DNA from: Palleronia abyssalis
Lineage (GTDB): Bacteria > Pseudomonadota > Alphaproteobacteria > Rhodobacterales > Rhodobacteraceae
Assembly (NCBI RefSeq): GCF_900302445.1
Contig: NZ_ONZF01000004.1
Span: forward strand, 292,212-356,211
DNA: 64,000 bases
Direction: 5' to 3'
Shown: positions 35,464 to 43,960 of the stretch, one piece after another
How the letters are laid out: the number at the start of each line of letters is the position of its first letter
Position numbering within the stretch: the stretch's first letter is position 1
Notes under the pieces: model-generated
The model's input: only the letters and a program-made list of their open reading frames with translations
The model's database searches: none
Told to the model about the DNA's origin: nothing
Translations under genes and position numbers: made by a program

Positions 35464-36660
35464 GTGGCCTTGGGAAAGATTGAAGGCAGATCACAGGGTC
35501 GTCGCGCCACCATCCGGGATGTGGCGGGTCTCGCCAATGTATCGGTCGGAACGGTTTCGCATGTCCTCAACAACAGCAAGTCGGTCTCCAAGTCGGCGCG
35601 AGAGGCCGTACTCGATGCGATTACCACGTTGGATTACCGTCCAAACAGCCTTGCGCGTTCGCTTATCGCGCGCCGGCCACGTCAAAAGCCGGCGGCGCGG
35701 CTTGACGTGCCCCGGCTGATCTCGGTCGGATACGTCTCTATCGACTACATGGTGCGGATCGGGGAAGTTCCCCACCCGGGTGATCGCGCGACCTCGCAAT
35801 CCATCGAAAAGATGCTCGGCGGACCGGCGGCCAACGTCGCAGCCTTCGCGGCGGGGCTAGGCGCACCTCTTGATATTGCCGTTGAACTGGTAACGCACTT
35901 GGGCAACGACGCCGACAGTCTTTGGGTCCTAGAAGAACTGGCCGCCGTGCAGATCGACGTCAGCGGGGCATTTCAGCAACCGGGGGCCCGGCTGTCGCGG
36001 TGCATCGTGCTGGTCGAGGATGGCGGTCGGCGGACAATCGTCAATGAGCCCTTCGAGATCCCGGTGGACTTTCTCGCCCGGCACCTGTCGCACCGGGCAC
36101 CGCACGAGGCGCCCGCATGCGTTCATTTCGACGGCTTTCATCTCTCGGCCGCCAAGGAGGTGAAGGACGATCTGCACGCCGCCGGCTACTTGATCTCGCT
36201 GCACTCCGCCGGTCTGCCCGTCGAATGGACGGAGGACGCTGCCAGGGCGATGATCGAGACCTTCGATCTGCTTTTTCTGAACCAGGATACGCTGGATGGC
36301 CTCGCTCGCCTGGTGCCCGGTCTCTCCGACGACCCCCAGAAACTTTTCGACTTCACGTCCCGCGCGCGGAGCAAGGCAATTCTGCTGACCCGTGGAGCCG
36401 ATGGCGCGACGCTTCTGCGGCCGGGCCTGCCCGCGGTCGACTGCCCGGTTCCCGTGGTCGAAATCGCCGACGCCACCGGCGCAGGCGACGCCTTCACGGG
36501 AATCTTCCTCGCCTCGTGGCTCGCGCACGGCTCCTTCGACGCCGCGCTCTCTCATGCCGTACACGGGGCCAGCCTGTCGATGACGTCGCTTGGCGCACAG
36601 GGCAGGTTAGCGACCGCGCGGGAGCTTGGAGCGATCGAGGTAGCGGAGGCCGGCGCATAG
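35464..36660 (+). CDS. LacI-type DNA-binding domain fused to a PfkB sugar kinase
   Basis: A 398-aa fusion. Residues 15-68 are a full LacI helix-turn-helix and hinge ([30 protein letters not shown]). Residues 83-395 form a PfkB/ribokinase fold with [15 protein letters not shown] (119-133) and the ATP/catalytic motif DATGAGDAF (336-344, base Asp342). The kinase takes the place of the usual periplasmic-binding-like sensor. The start is GTG 35464; a ribosome site GGAG lies 13 bases upstream. It probably represses the regulon and senses or phosphorylates the sugar. A PfkB kinase gene follows one base after the stop. Confidence 0.88.
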   Translation: MALGKIEGRSQGRRATIRDVAGLANVSVGTVSHVLNNSKSVSKSAREAVLDAITTLDYRPNSLARSLIARRPRQKPAARLDVPRLISVGYVSIDYMVRIGEVPHPGDRATSQSIEKMLGGPAANVAAFAAGLGAPLDIAVELVTHLGNDADSLWVLEELAAVQIDVSGAFQQPGARLSRCIVLVEDGGRRTIVNEPFEIPVDFLARHLSHRAPHEAPACVHFDGFHLSAAKEVKDDLHAAGYLISLHSAGLPVEWTEDAARAMIETFDLLFLNQDTLDGLARLVPGLSDDPQKLFDFTSRARSKAILLTRGADGATLLRPGLPAVDCPVPVVEIADATGAGDAFTGIFLASWLAHGSFDAALSHAVHGASLSMTSLGAQGRLATARELGAIEVAEAGA

Positions 36661-36661
36661 C

Positions 36662-37591
36662 ATGACCGAATTGCCCCACTCGCCCGTGCTCCTGTGTATC
36701 GGTGATATCGACATGGACATCATCATCCGGGTGCCAAGCCCGCCCGGTCGGGATCAGAAGGTAGATGGCGCGCGCGTGGCGCAGACTGCCGGTGGCATGG
36801 CCGCAAACGTTGCTGTCGGGGCCAGCCGCCTGGGAACAAAGACGCGCCTTCTCGGAACAGTCGGCGACGACGCCATGGGGCGAGAGGCGCTGGCGGCGCT
36901 GCGGCGCGAAGCGCTCGACCTCTCCCACGTCACCAACCTGCCCGGCGTGGCGACGTTCTTTTGCGTCATCATGGTGGACGACGAGGGCGAGAAGTCGCTG
37001 GTGAAAGCGGTCAGCCCGGCCTATCTGCCGCAGCCCCGCGACGTGAAGCCTGCGGCCTTCGACGGGGTTGCGCACATGCACCTGACCTTTACGCGACACG
37101 ACCTTGCCGAGCGGGCGATCTCGCTGGCGCGCGCAGCCGGCGTTTCGATCTCGCTGGACCTTGAGGCGGCAGATTTGCCAGCCGACGGCGGACAGGTGGC
37201 GGAGTTGGTCGAGCAGGTCGACCTCCTTTTCGTCAGCGAACAAAGCCGCAAGCAGATCGAAGGTCGGTTGGCTCCGCTAAGGGCGCAGTCCAACCGGACT
37301 ATCGTGACCACGCTGGGCAGCCAGGGTGCGCGCGTCGAGACCGCGGATACGACGACCGAGGTCGACGGCCATTCCGTTGGCGTCACGGACACGTCAGGCG
37401 CGGGCGATGCCTTCGCCGCCGCATATCTTCACGCGCATTTAGGCGGCGAGAGTGCTGAGGCTGCGCTCGGCTTTGCAAATGCAGCGGCCGCGATATCGAT
37501 CCGGTCATACGGCGCGCAAGACGGTCTGCCCACACGTGCCGAAGTCGAGGCCTTTCTCGGGCGCCGGGCACCGGAGAGGTCAAATGCCTGA
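36662..37591 (+). CDS. PfkB-family carbohydrate kinase
   Basis: A 309-aa ribokinase-fold kinase. It shows LCIGDIDMDIIIRVP at the N-terminus, GGMAANVAVGASRLG (44-58) for substrate binding and DTSGAGDAF (243-251) with the catalytic Asp249. It is a standard-length, probably active partner of the kinase-repressor upstream, from which it is separated by one base. Its stop overlaps the start of the isomerase-like gene by eight bases. The substrate may be a pentose, nucleoside or sugar phosphate; sequence alone does not say. Confidence 0.9.
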   Translation: MTELPHSPVLLCIGDIDMDIIIRVPSPPGRDQKVDGARVAQTAGGMAANVAVGASRLGTKTRLLGTVGDDAMGREALAALRREALDLSHVTNLPGVATFFCVIMVDDEGEKSLVKAVSPAYLPQPRDVKPAAFDGVAHMHLTFTRHDLAERAISLARAAGVSISLDLEAADLPADGGQVAELVEQVDLLFVSEQSRKQIEGRLAPLRAQSNRTIVTTLGSQGARVETADTTTEVDGHSVGVTDTSGAGDAFAAAYLHAHLGGESAEAALGFANAAAAISIRSYGAQDGLPTRAEVEAFLGRRAPERSNA

Positions 37592-38525
37592 CCGCCGTTT
37601 CGAGTTCGCCAAGCTGTGCCGTGACAAGGACTTTCCCCCGCCCGACGAACACACGATGGACGGCCTGCGTGACATCGTCGATGAAGGCGTTCTGGGGGCG
37701 TCGAACCATGTGTCGCTCGCACTGCCGCTGGTGGCGCGCGTCGCGCGAGTGGCCCGGCCGACGGGGCGCGACGAGGCGCTGGAACTGGCACGGTTCATCG
37801 AAGAAACGCGGGGGATCGGGGCGCCCATCGTCGCAAACGCGCTCCGCTGGCAGACGGCTGGCGTCGCGGAGATGTCGGCGGACGAGGCGGCCGAACTCCT
37901 AGAGACTCGGGCGGCCGACTGGGGCGACGCTGCCAATCGCAGGCGGAGCGATCTTATCGAGAAGGGCGTCGCGGCCCTCTCGGGGGTCAGGTGCCCGTTG
38001 ATCTACGACTATTCGAGCACGGTCGCTGATCTTGTCCGCGCGATGGCGGGCGACGACGGGCTCGACGCCATCGTCATACCCGAGAGCCGGGCGATCGACG
38101 GGGGGCGACGTTACATGACCGCGCTTGCGGATCTCGGCGTTCCGATACGGTTCCTGCCCGACGCCGCGCTGGACTATGCCGTGTCGCAGTCCGACGCGGT
38201 GCTACTGGGCGCCGAGAGCGTCACAGTAGACGGCGGCATCAGCAACACCATCGGCTCGACGCTTGCAGCGCGTTGTGCAAGGGCGCTGGGCGTCCCGGTC
38301 CACGGGGCTGCAGACCTGTTCAAGGTCGGCGACAGGCTTGCCGCCAACCTGCCGCCGCCCGCGTTGCGGGACTACGACTTCCTGTTGCGCGATGGTGAGG
38401 CGGCCAGTACCGCCGCGCCGGAATTGGAGATCGTTCCGCCCGAACTGGTCACATCTATCCTGACCGAGATTGGGTCGCTCGCGCCCGCAGACGTTGCCGC
38501 CGCCGTAGCGACCCGCGAAGCCTGA
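37584..38525 (+). CDS. eIF2B/MtnA-like sugar-phosphate isomerase-fold protein
   Basis: A 313-aa protein of the eIF2B-alpha/MtnA/ribose-1,5-bisphosphate isomerase superfamily. The C-terminal core is clear: DAIVIPESRAIDGGRRY, then DAVLLGAESVTVDGGISNTIGSTLAARCARALGVPV, and a final DYDFLLRDG. In MtnA and ribose-1,5-bisphosphate isomerases the segment reads GAD with a catalytic Asp; here it is GAE, and the partner Cys is not obvious. It may isomerise an aldose 1-phosphate or 1,5-bisphosphate made by the kinases, or be a divergent enzyme. It overlaps the kinase upstream. Confidence 0.8.
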   Translation: MPDRRFEFAKLCRDKDFPPPDEHTMDGLRDIVDEGVLGASNHVSLALPLVARVARVARPTGRDEALELARFIEETRGIGAPIVANALRWQTAGVAEMSADEAAELLETRAADWGDAANRRRSDLIEKGVAALSGVRCPLIYDYSSTVADLVRAMAGDDGLDAIVIPESRAIDGGRRYMTALADLGVPIRFLPDAALDYAVSQSDAVLLGAESVTVDGGISNTIGSTLAARCARALGVPVHGAADLFKVGDRLAANLPPPALRDYDFLLRDGEAASTAAPELEIVPPELVTSILTEIGSLAPADVAAAVATREA

Positions 38526-38539
38526 AAGGAGCACGGCCG

Positions 38540-39541
38540 ATGACGCCTTCGGAAAGCCACGCGTTGATGCGCCGCGAACTGGACGAGCAGCCGTGCACCC
38601 TGGCCGAGGCAGCGGCCCCGTTGTCGGAGACGGCCGCGCGTATCCGACCGCCGAAAAACCGCACGATCTGGCTTGGCGGGTGCGGCGACAGTCTCTTCGC
38701 GGCACAGAGCCTGACGCATCTTTATCGTGCGAAGGGCTGGACCGTCCGCGCTGCCTCCGCCGCCCAGATGCTTTGGTCGGGCGAGATCGAGGCGGGCGAC
38801 ACAGTGGTAGCTGTCAGTATTTCAGGCTCCACCCGTCGTACCATCGAGGCGGTCGCGTCGGCGGGCAAGACCGGAGCGCGTACCGTCGCCGTGACGCTCA
38901 AGACCGACAGCGCCTTGGCGCGGACCGCGGACGATGTCTTGCCGTTGCCCTACGAGCCGGTCAGCCGCGCGATCCCGCACGGGTTGGACTATCACGTCAC
39001 GCTTCTGGCGCTGGCTGCGCTGGCGGGCGAGATCGACGGCCCGTCCATACGCGCGATGTTCGAACGACGGACCGAAGCCGCGTTGGACCAGGCGCAATCG
39101 GCCGCTACGGATCTGTCCCCTGAGGCGCGGTTCTTCTTTTTAGGGGGCGACGCGGCGCTGGGCTCGGCCGGATACGGCGCGGCCAAGCTGCACGAGGCGG
39201 GGGGCCTTCCGGCCTGGACGTTCGAGGCCGAGAATTTCGCGCACGGCGCGCAATTCATGCTGCGACCAGGCGATCATGCAGTGCTGTGCGGGTCAGGACA
39301 CGTGGCGGATTCGCGCACTTTGGCGATGAAGGACGGCCTTAGGCGGCTTGGGCTATCGGTCAGCCATGCCGGGTTCGCGGGCGAAGAAGGCCCGCTGCTC
39401 GTCGCGCTCGAGGCCGGGCTGTTTTGCCAGACGCTCTGCCTCGCCTTGGCCGAGGCACGGGGGCTCGATGTTACCGATCCTGCCCGCGGCTCGGACGCGG
39501 GCGCTGTTCAGAACGATTGGTTCGGCTGGACCGCAAGCTGA
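38540..39541 (+). CDS. SIS-domain sugar isomerase/deglycase-like protein
   Basis: A 333-aa protein with two SIS domains, like the isomerase half of GlmS and FrlB-type deglycases. The first has WLGGCGDSLFAAQSL and VAVSISGSTRRTIEAV; the second starts at FFFLGGDAALGSAGYGAAKLHEAGG and has TFEAENFAHGAQFML, the typical GlmS-like segment. A glutamine amidotransferase domain is absent. It would act on a phosphorylated amino or keto sugar. GGAG precedes the ATG. It is the last gene of the catabolic arm, and its stop codon abuts the stop of the convergent permease gene with no bases between. Confidence 0.88.
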   Translation: MTPSESHALMRRELDEQPCTLAEAAAPLSETAARIRPPKNRTIWLGGCGDSLFAAQSLTHLYRAKGWTVRAASAAQMLWSGEIEAGDTVVAVSISGSTRRTIEAVASAGKTGARTVAVTLKTDSALARTADDVLPLPYEPVSRAIPHGLDYHVTLLALAALAGEIDGPSIRAMFERRTEAALDQAQSAATDLSPEARFFFLGGDAALGSAGYGAAKLHEAGGLPAWTFEAENFAHGAQFMLRPGDHAVLCGSGHVADSRTLAMKDGLRRLGLSVSHAGFAGEEGPLLVALEAGLFCQTLCLALAEARGLDVTDPARGSDAGAVQNDWFGWTAS

Positions 39542-40510
39542 TCAGGAGGCTGCGCGTCGGGCCCGCGCGCGCAGCTTGTCGCCCACCGCATTGTCGGCCA
39601 TGACGCTGCCGATCAGCAGAATTCCGATGGCGGCCAGTTGCCAGGCTTGCGAGATGTTCGCCAACTGCAGGGCCACCTGAAGTGTCGTCACGATCAGCAC
39701 GGCAAGAACGGTGCCAGAGATGCGCCCGATTCCGCCGAAGATATGCGCGCCGCCCAGCACGGCGATGGTGACCGACAGAAGTTCCATCCCTTCGCCCGCA
39801 TCGGGCCGGGCGGCCTGGAACCACGACAACGTCATGATGGCGGCCAGAGCCGCGATCACGCCGCTAAGACAGTAGAGCGTGAAGCGCAGGCGCCAGACGT
39901 TAACGCCCGACAGGAACGCCGCTCTTTCGTCATTTCCTGCCGCGTAGATGTGCGCCCCGAACCGGGTCATAGACAGCATCACGTGCAGCCCCACAGCGAG
40001 GGGTACGAAGACCACCCACATATGGATGGGCACCCCGAGGAAGCGGCCCTGTGACAGGACCCCGAACCATTCGGGGATCCCACCAATGGGCGAGCCGCCC
40101 GTTAAAGCCAGCGCAAGGCCGGAATAGGCGAAGAACGTAGCCAGCGTGCCCATGAGCGAGGGAACACGCATCACGCAAACAAGGAACGCGTTCACGGCGC
40201 CCAGTACCCCTCCGATCACGAGGCCGATAAGACAAGCGACCAGCAGTGGTACGCCAAGGCCGAACAAGCCCGCGATTGCCAGGCCGACCAGCGACATGGT
40301 CGCACCGATGGACAGGTCGATCCCGGGCCCGCCCGACAGCATCACCAGCGTCTGTGCCATCCCCAGCACGCCCAGCACCGGCACGTATTGCAGCAGGTAA
40401 CCGACGGTAGAGGCCTGTAAAAAATGCGATGACAAGAGGGATCCGGCGATGAAGGCCGCAACCAGCAAGCCGCATAGGAATAACAGCCTTTGCGTGAGCG
40501 GGTCTTTCAA
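39542..40510 (-). CDS. CUT2 sugar ABC transporter permease (second)
   Basis: A 322-aa RbsC-like inner-membrane permease with about eight to ten hydrophobic segments. Landmarks are GGPGIDLSIGATMSLVGL and AIAVLGGAHIFGGIGRISGT. A TTG start at 40510 is chosen: GGAGG lies at the right spacing and the TTGA overlaps the stop of the permease upstream. The frame is open further upstream but overlaps that gene. It works with the permease at 40507-41487. Confidence 0.88.
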   Translation of the reverse strand: MKDPLTQRLLFLCGLLVAAFIAGSLLSSHFLQASTVGYLLQYVPVLGVLGMAQTLVMLSGGPGIDLSIGATMSLVGLAIAGLFGLGVPLLVACLIGLVIGGVLGAVNAFLVCVMRVPSLMGTLATFFAYSGLALALTGGSPIGGIPEWFGVLSQGRFLGVPIHMWVVFVPLAVGLHVMLSMTRFGAHIYAAGNDERAAFLSGVNVWRLRFTLYCLSGVIAALAAIMTLSWFQAARPDAGEGMELLSVTIAVLGGAHIFGGIGRISGTVLAVLIVTTLQVALQLANISQAWQLAAIGILLIGSVMADNAVGDKLRARARRAAS

Positions 40511-41487
40511 GATGTCCTCCGGGTTTCCAACGAGTCGAGGATCAGGACGATAATCAGAAGAGCGCCGATCACGACGGTCTCCCACAAGGACGACACTCCG
40601 ATCAGAACGAGACCGTTCTGGGTCATCTTGATGAAGACCACGCCCATCAGAGTTCCGATCAGACTGCCGACGCCGCCACGGATGTTCGCACCGCCGAGGA
40701 TCGTAGCGGCGATGGCCTCGAGCGCGATGTTCGTGCCGATGTTCACCTCGACGTTTCGTAGCCGCGCGACATACAGAATTGCTGCGATACCCGCGAAGAC
40801 CCCGAGAAGCGCGTAGGCCTGAATCTTCGTGCGATCCACGCGGATGCCATTCAGCCGCGCCGCGACCTCGTCACAGCCGATGGCGACCACTCGCTGCCCC
40901 CACGGTGTCCAGCGCAGCAGAAGCCACGAAAACACATAGACAGCGCCAATTACGAAGACGCCCGATGGAACGCCGAAGGCGTCTCCAAGTACGAGGAAGG
41001 AGAGGGTGTTCGGCAAACCGCTGATCCAGACCCCTCCGATGACGAGGAACAGGACCGCAATGTAGATATACATGGTGCCCAGCGTCGCGACGATTGGCGG
41101 TACGCGGCTCTTGGAAATGATCGCACCGTTCAGCGCGCCCAGAAGCGCACCCGCGGCCAGGCCCACGGGCACCACGACCCAGTCAGGCATCCCCAGTTGA
41201 TAGGCCCGTCCGATGAGTACCGCTGAGACTGCGACGATGCCGCCGACACTTACGTCAATACCGCCGAGGATGATGACGATGGTCATGCCTGCGCAGATCA
41301 CTGCCAGATCGACCGAGTTGCGCAGGATCGTTGTGAAATTGCGTTCTGAAAGGAAGAATTCGGACTGGCTGGCGAAGACCACGCACAGCAATGCGAGGGC
41401 GGCCAGCAAAAGTCCCTCTCGCCCGATCTTGAATGGGCGGGAGGGGGATTGTTGCGCAGGACGCGGTGAACTGACCTCAGAAGTCAA
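40507..41487 (-). CDS. CUT2 sugar ABC transporter permease (first)
   Basis: A 326-aa RbsC-like permease with clear membrane segments and the family motifs GGIDVSVGGIVAVSAVL and AIAATILGGANIRGGVGS. It forms a heterodimer with the next permease in CUT2-type importers. Its start lies inside the end of the binding-protein gene (11-base overlap), indicating translational coupling. Confidence 0.92.
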   Translation of the reverse strand: MTSEVSSPRPAQQSPSRPFKIGREGLLLAALALLCVVFASQSEFFLSERNFTTILRNSVDLAVICAGMTIVIILGGIDVSVGGIVAVSAVLIGRAYQLGMPDWVVVPVGLAAGALLGALNGAIISKSRVPPIVATLGTMYIYIAVLFLVIGGVWISGLPNTLSFLVLGDAFGVPSGVFVIGAVYVFSWLLLRWTPWGQRVVAIGCDEVAARLNGIRVDRTKIQAYALLGVFAGIAAILYVARLRNVEVNIGTNIALEAIAATILGGANIRGGVGSLIGTLMGVVFIKMTQNGLVLIGVSSLWETVVIGALLIIVLILDSLETRRTS

Positions 41488-42463
41488 AGTCGTCCACGTT
41501 CTCTTCCGTGAAGACCGCGGGCGGTCCGAGCAGGATCACGTCGTTTTCAGGCATGTACTCGATGGTCTGTTCCAGCCCGTCGACTTCGAAGCTATCGGTG
41601 ATCTCTCCGCCATTTGCCAGTTCATTGCCGACCCACACGGTGAGGTATCCCAGGTCGGCGGGGTTCCACAGGACCGAGAAGTCCATCGCGCCGGACTTGA
41701 TGGCGTCGCGGGCCGTGTTGGGCGAGCAATACCCGGCGGTCAGCACTTCATCCGAGGCACCGGCCGCTTCCACGGCCTGCGCGATGCCCGGACAGGTGGT
41801 CGATGCCATGCCGAGAACCGCCTTCAAGTCAGGATTGCGGGTCATCGCGTCGGTTGCGAACTGATAGGCGCGCTGGGCTGTCCCGTCGGTGTGGTCGACC
41901 GATACGATTTCTATATCGGGATAGGTGGTTTCGGCACGTTCCTCGATGGCTGCGATCCAGTTCTGCATCGACTGGATGGTCGGTGAATCCGACACGATGG
42001 CGATCTTCCCGCTGTCGCCGATGCGCTCGACCGTCTCGTCCAGCAAAGTATAGCCAAGATCCTGGTCCAGCGCCTGCGCGACGAAGTACTGGCGGTCGCT
42101 GCCCGGCGCGTCCGCGTCCGAGGTAAGTACGACGATGTCCTGCTCCAAAGCGCGCGAGATCGCGGGCTTCAGCGTTTCCTCGTCCAGTGGCGAGATCGCG
42201 ATCACGTCGAAGCCCTGGTTCACGAAGCTCTCGAAGATGCGCAGTTGGTCGGCGGCATTCGTACTGGTCGGGCCTTCCTGTACGTATTCGACGCCAAGCT
42301 GCTCGGCCGCGCGCTGGGCGCCTTCCTCCATGGCGACGTAATAGGGGATGCCCGCAATTTGCGGGATGAAGGCGATTTGCGTCGTGTCGTCCTGCGCGGC
42401 CGCGGGCAGCGCGACCGTCAGGCCGAGCGCGACCCCGCCCAGAAGCGTTTTCTTGAAGGACAT
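41477..42463 (-). CDS. Periplasmic sugar-binding protein of the CUT2 transporter
   Basis: A 328-aa PBP1-type receptor of the RbsB/LsrB/RhaS group. A signal peptide MSFKKTLLGGVALGLTVALPAAA precedes IAFIPQIAGIPYYVAMEEGAQ and ISPLDEETLKPAI. The start at 42463 is preferred to the open codons upstream because the signal peptide begins there and AGAAACG/GGAG-like sequence precedes it. The ligand is unknown; RhaS- or LsrB-like features allow several pentoses or deoxy sugars. Confidence 0.92.
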   Translation of the reverse strand: MSFKKTLLGGVALGLTVALPAAAQDDTTQIAFIPQIAGIPYYVAMEEGAQRAAEQLGVEYVQEGPTSTNAADQLRIFESFVNQGFDVIAISPLDEETLKPAISRALEQDIVVLTSDADAPGSDRQYFVAQALDQDLGYTLLDETVERIGDSGKIAIVSDSPTIQSMQNWIAAIEERAETTYPDIEIVSVDHTDGTAQRAYQFATDAMTRNPDLKAVLGMASTTCPGIAQAVEAAGASDEVLTAGYCSPNTARDAIKSGAMDFSVLWNPADLGYLTVWVGNELANGGEITDSFEVDGLEQTIEYMPENDVILLGPPAVFTEENVDDFDF

Positions 42464-42486
42464 ATCCGTTTCTCCGTGCTGACTTT

Positions 42487-43272
42487 TCATGCTGGGGTTT
42501 CTTGGGCCACCGCCCGGCGCGACTTGGTCTCGGCCGCTCCGGTGATGTACCCGACCACTTCTTCGGGGGTGGTCTTGTCGGTTTCGAGAAGTCCGATCCG
42601 CCGGCCACGCCTGAGCACGGTGATGCGGTCCGACACTTCGAAGACGTCTTGCACGTTATGCGAAATGAGGACGACGGACTTTCCTTGACGCCGCAGCGTC
42701 TTGATGAATTCAAGAACCTTGCGCACTTCGGCCACGGCCAAGGCGGCTGTCGGCTCGTCCATCACAATCACGTCTGCGTCGATGTTCAGGGCCCGAGCGA
42801 TGGCAACACCCTGCCGTTGGCCGCCTGACAGGTGCTCGACCCAAGTATGAATATCGGGTACCACGACATCGAGCTCTTTCAGCAATTCCTTGCTGCGTCT
42901 GCGCATGGCGCGGCGGTCGAGAAACGCGATGCCGGCAACCTTGCGGGTGACCTCGCGCCCGAGGAAAATATTGTCGGCAATCGTCATCTTGCCGGCCAGG
43001 GCGAGCTCTTGGAAAATCGTCGCCACGCCACGGTTCCAGGCATCCTGAGGCGACGTGAATCGAACCCTCTCGCCATTGAGCTTCATCACTCCCTCGTCGG
43101 GGGTGTGCGCCCCGGCAAGCGTCTTGACGAGGGTCGATTTGCCGGCGCCGTTGTCGCCGACGAGCGCCATAACCTCGCCCGGGCGCAGTTCGAAATCGAC
43201 CGAGTCCAAGGCCACCACGCCGCCGAACCGCTTGACGATACCTTGCATGGAAATCTTCAGCGTATCCGGCAC
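42487..43272 (-). CDS. CUT2 sugar ABC transporter ATPase, single-domain
   Basis: A 261-aa ATPase with Walker A GDNGAGKST, signature LSGGQRQGVA, Walker B VIVMDEPTAAL and switch VLISHN. CUT2 ATPases such as RbsA carry two nucleotide-binding domains; this one has a single domain, like FrcA of rhizobia. It is the first gene of the transport operon. An AGGAGGTGAG ribosome site precedes the ATG and the palindromic operator lies 23 bases upstream. Confidence 0.93.
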   Translation of the reverse strand: MPDTLKISMQGIVKRFGGVVALDSVDFELRPGEVMALVGDNGAGKSTLVKTLAGAHTPDEGVMKLNGERVRFTSPQDAWNRGVATIFQELALAGKMTIADNIFLGREVTRKVAGIAFLDRRAMRRRSKELLKELDVVVPDIHTWVEHLSGGQRQGVAIARALNIDADVIVMDEPTAALAVAEVRKVLEFIKTLRRQGKSVVLISHNVQDVFEVSDRITVLRRGRRIGLLETDKTTPEEVVGYITGAAETKSRRAVAQETPA

Positions 43273-43294
43273 TCCGTCTCACCTCCTGATGAAA

Positions 43295-43308
43295 TTGAAA
43301 CGTTTCAC
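43295..43308. promoter_or_regulatory. Operator copy 2 of the sugar regulon
   Basis: On the minus (transcribed) strand this reads GTGAAACGTTTCAA, identical over 14 bases to the site at 35432-35445 and in the same orientation to its gene. It lies 23 bases upstream of the ABC ATPase start. A TTGACT box (43345-43340, minus strand) lies upstream. This pairs the transporter arm with the LacI-PfkB fusion as its likely regulator. Confidence 0.8.
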
Positions 43309-43497
43309 TTTCATAAGTGTCCACGTAGCGAAGATGGGAAGTCAAACTTTTTCTTTGTATAAATCTTCAGCGTTCGGCCGATTTCCGCGCCGGTAACCAA
43401 TCGCGATGGCCTTGTTGCGGACCTCGCACCTGAGACGTGCCGGCACTGTCGGGGAAACCAAGCTTGAGACGAGGCATGGCGCGGTCAGCGTCAGCCC

Positions 43498-43870
43498 GTG
43501 ACAAAACCCAGCCCCTTCAAATGGTTCGAAACCAGCCCCAGATCGTTCGCCTCGCTGTGACGATGAACGTCTGGTGCCCACTGTGGCTGGGGGGCGCGAC
43601 GGTCCTACGGTGGGAATGCGGCGCCAATGTCAGCCACGAGACGGTCTGCTTTTGGCTGTGTCGGTTCGGACCAAGGGTCGCGGGTTCAGAACCACGAACG
43701 TAGGATCGAGGGCCGCTGTCGAACCACTGGCGGCGGCAGTCGAGTCGGATGTACGTGACGATCAACGGCGGGCAGTGGACCAAGGGGGTGAAGTCGCGAT
43801 GAGCGTCGTCGCGAAGACAAGCGTCCGCACGAAATCACTTAGAACAGCGATCCGCAAGCACATCAGCCTG
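43498..43870 (+). pseudogene. Degenerate IS6-family transposase
   Basis: Starting with GTG, the sequence reads VTKPSPFKWFETSP, then changes frame to QIVRLAVTMNVWCPL and ANVSHETVCFWLCRFGP. These match the N-terminus of roseobacter/rhizobial IS6 transposases (NPFKWFETSPEIIRLAVMMYVRFPLS, ERGVxVSHETVRFW). Later pieces, MYVTINGGQW and AVDQGGEV, correspond to the catalytic region. Several frameshifts and stops and a missing 3' end show a dead remnant. It separates two catabolic regulons. Confidence 0.7.
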
Positions 43871-43960
43871 AGTTGATCGTGACAGACAAGCTGGCCTCTT
43901 GTGGCGAAGCTTCAAAAGAATTCGAGCCGTAGACCGGCAGGAAACCGGTTGCCGATTGCG

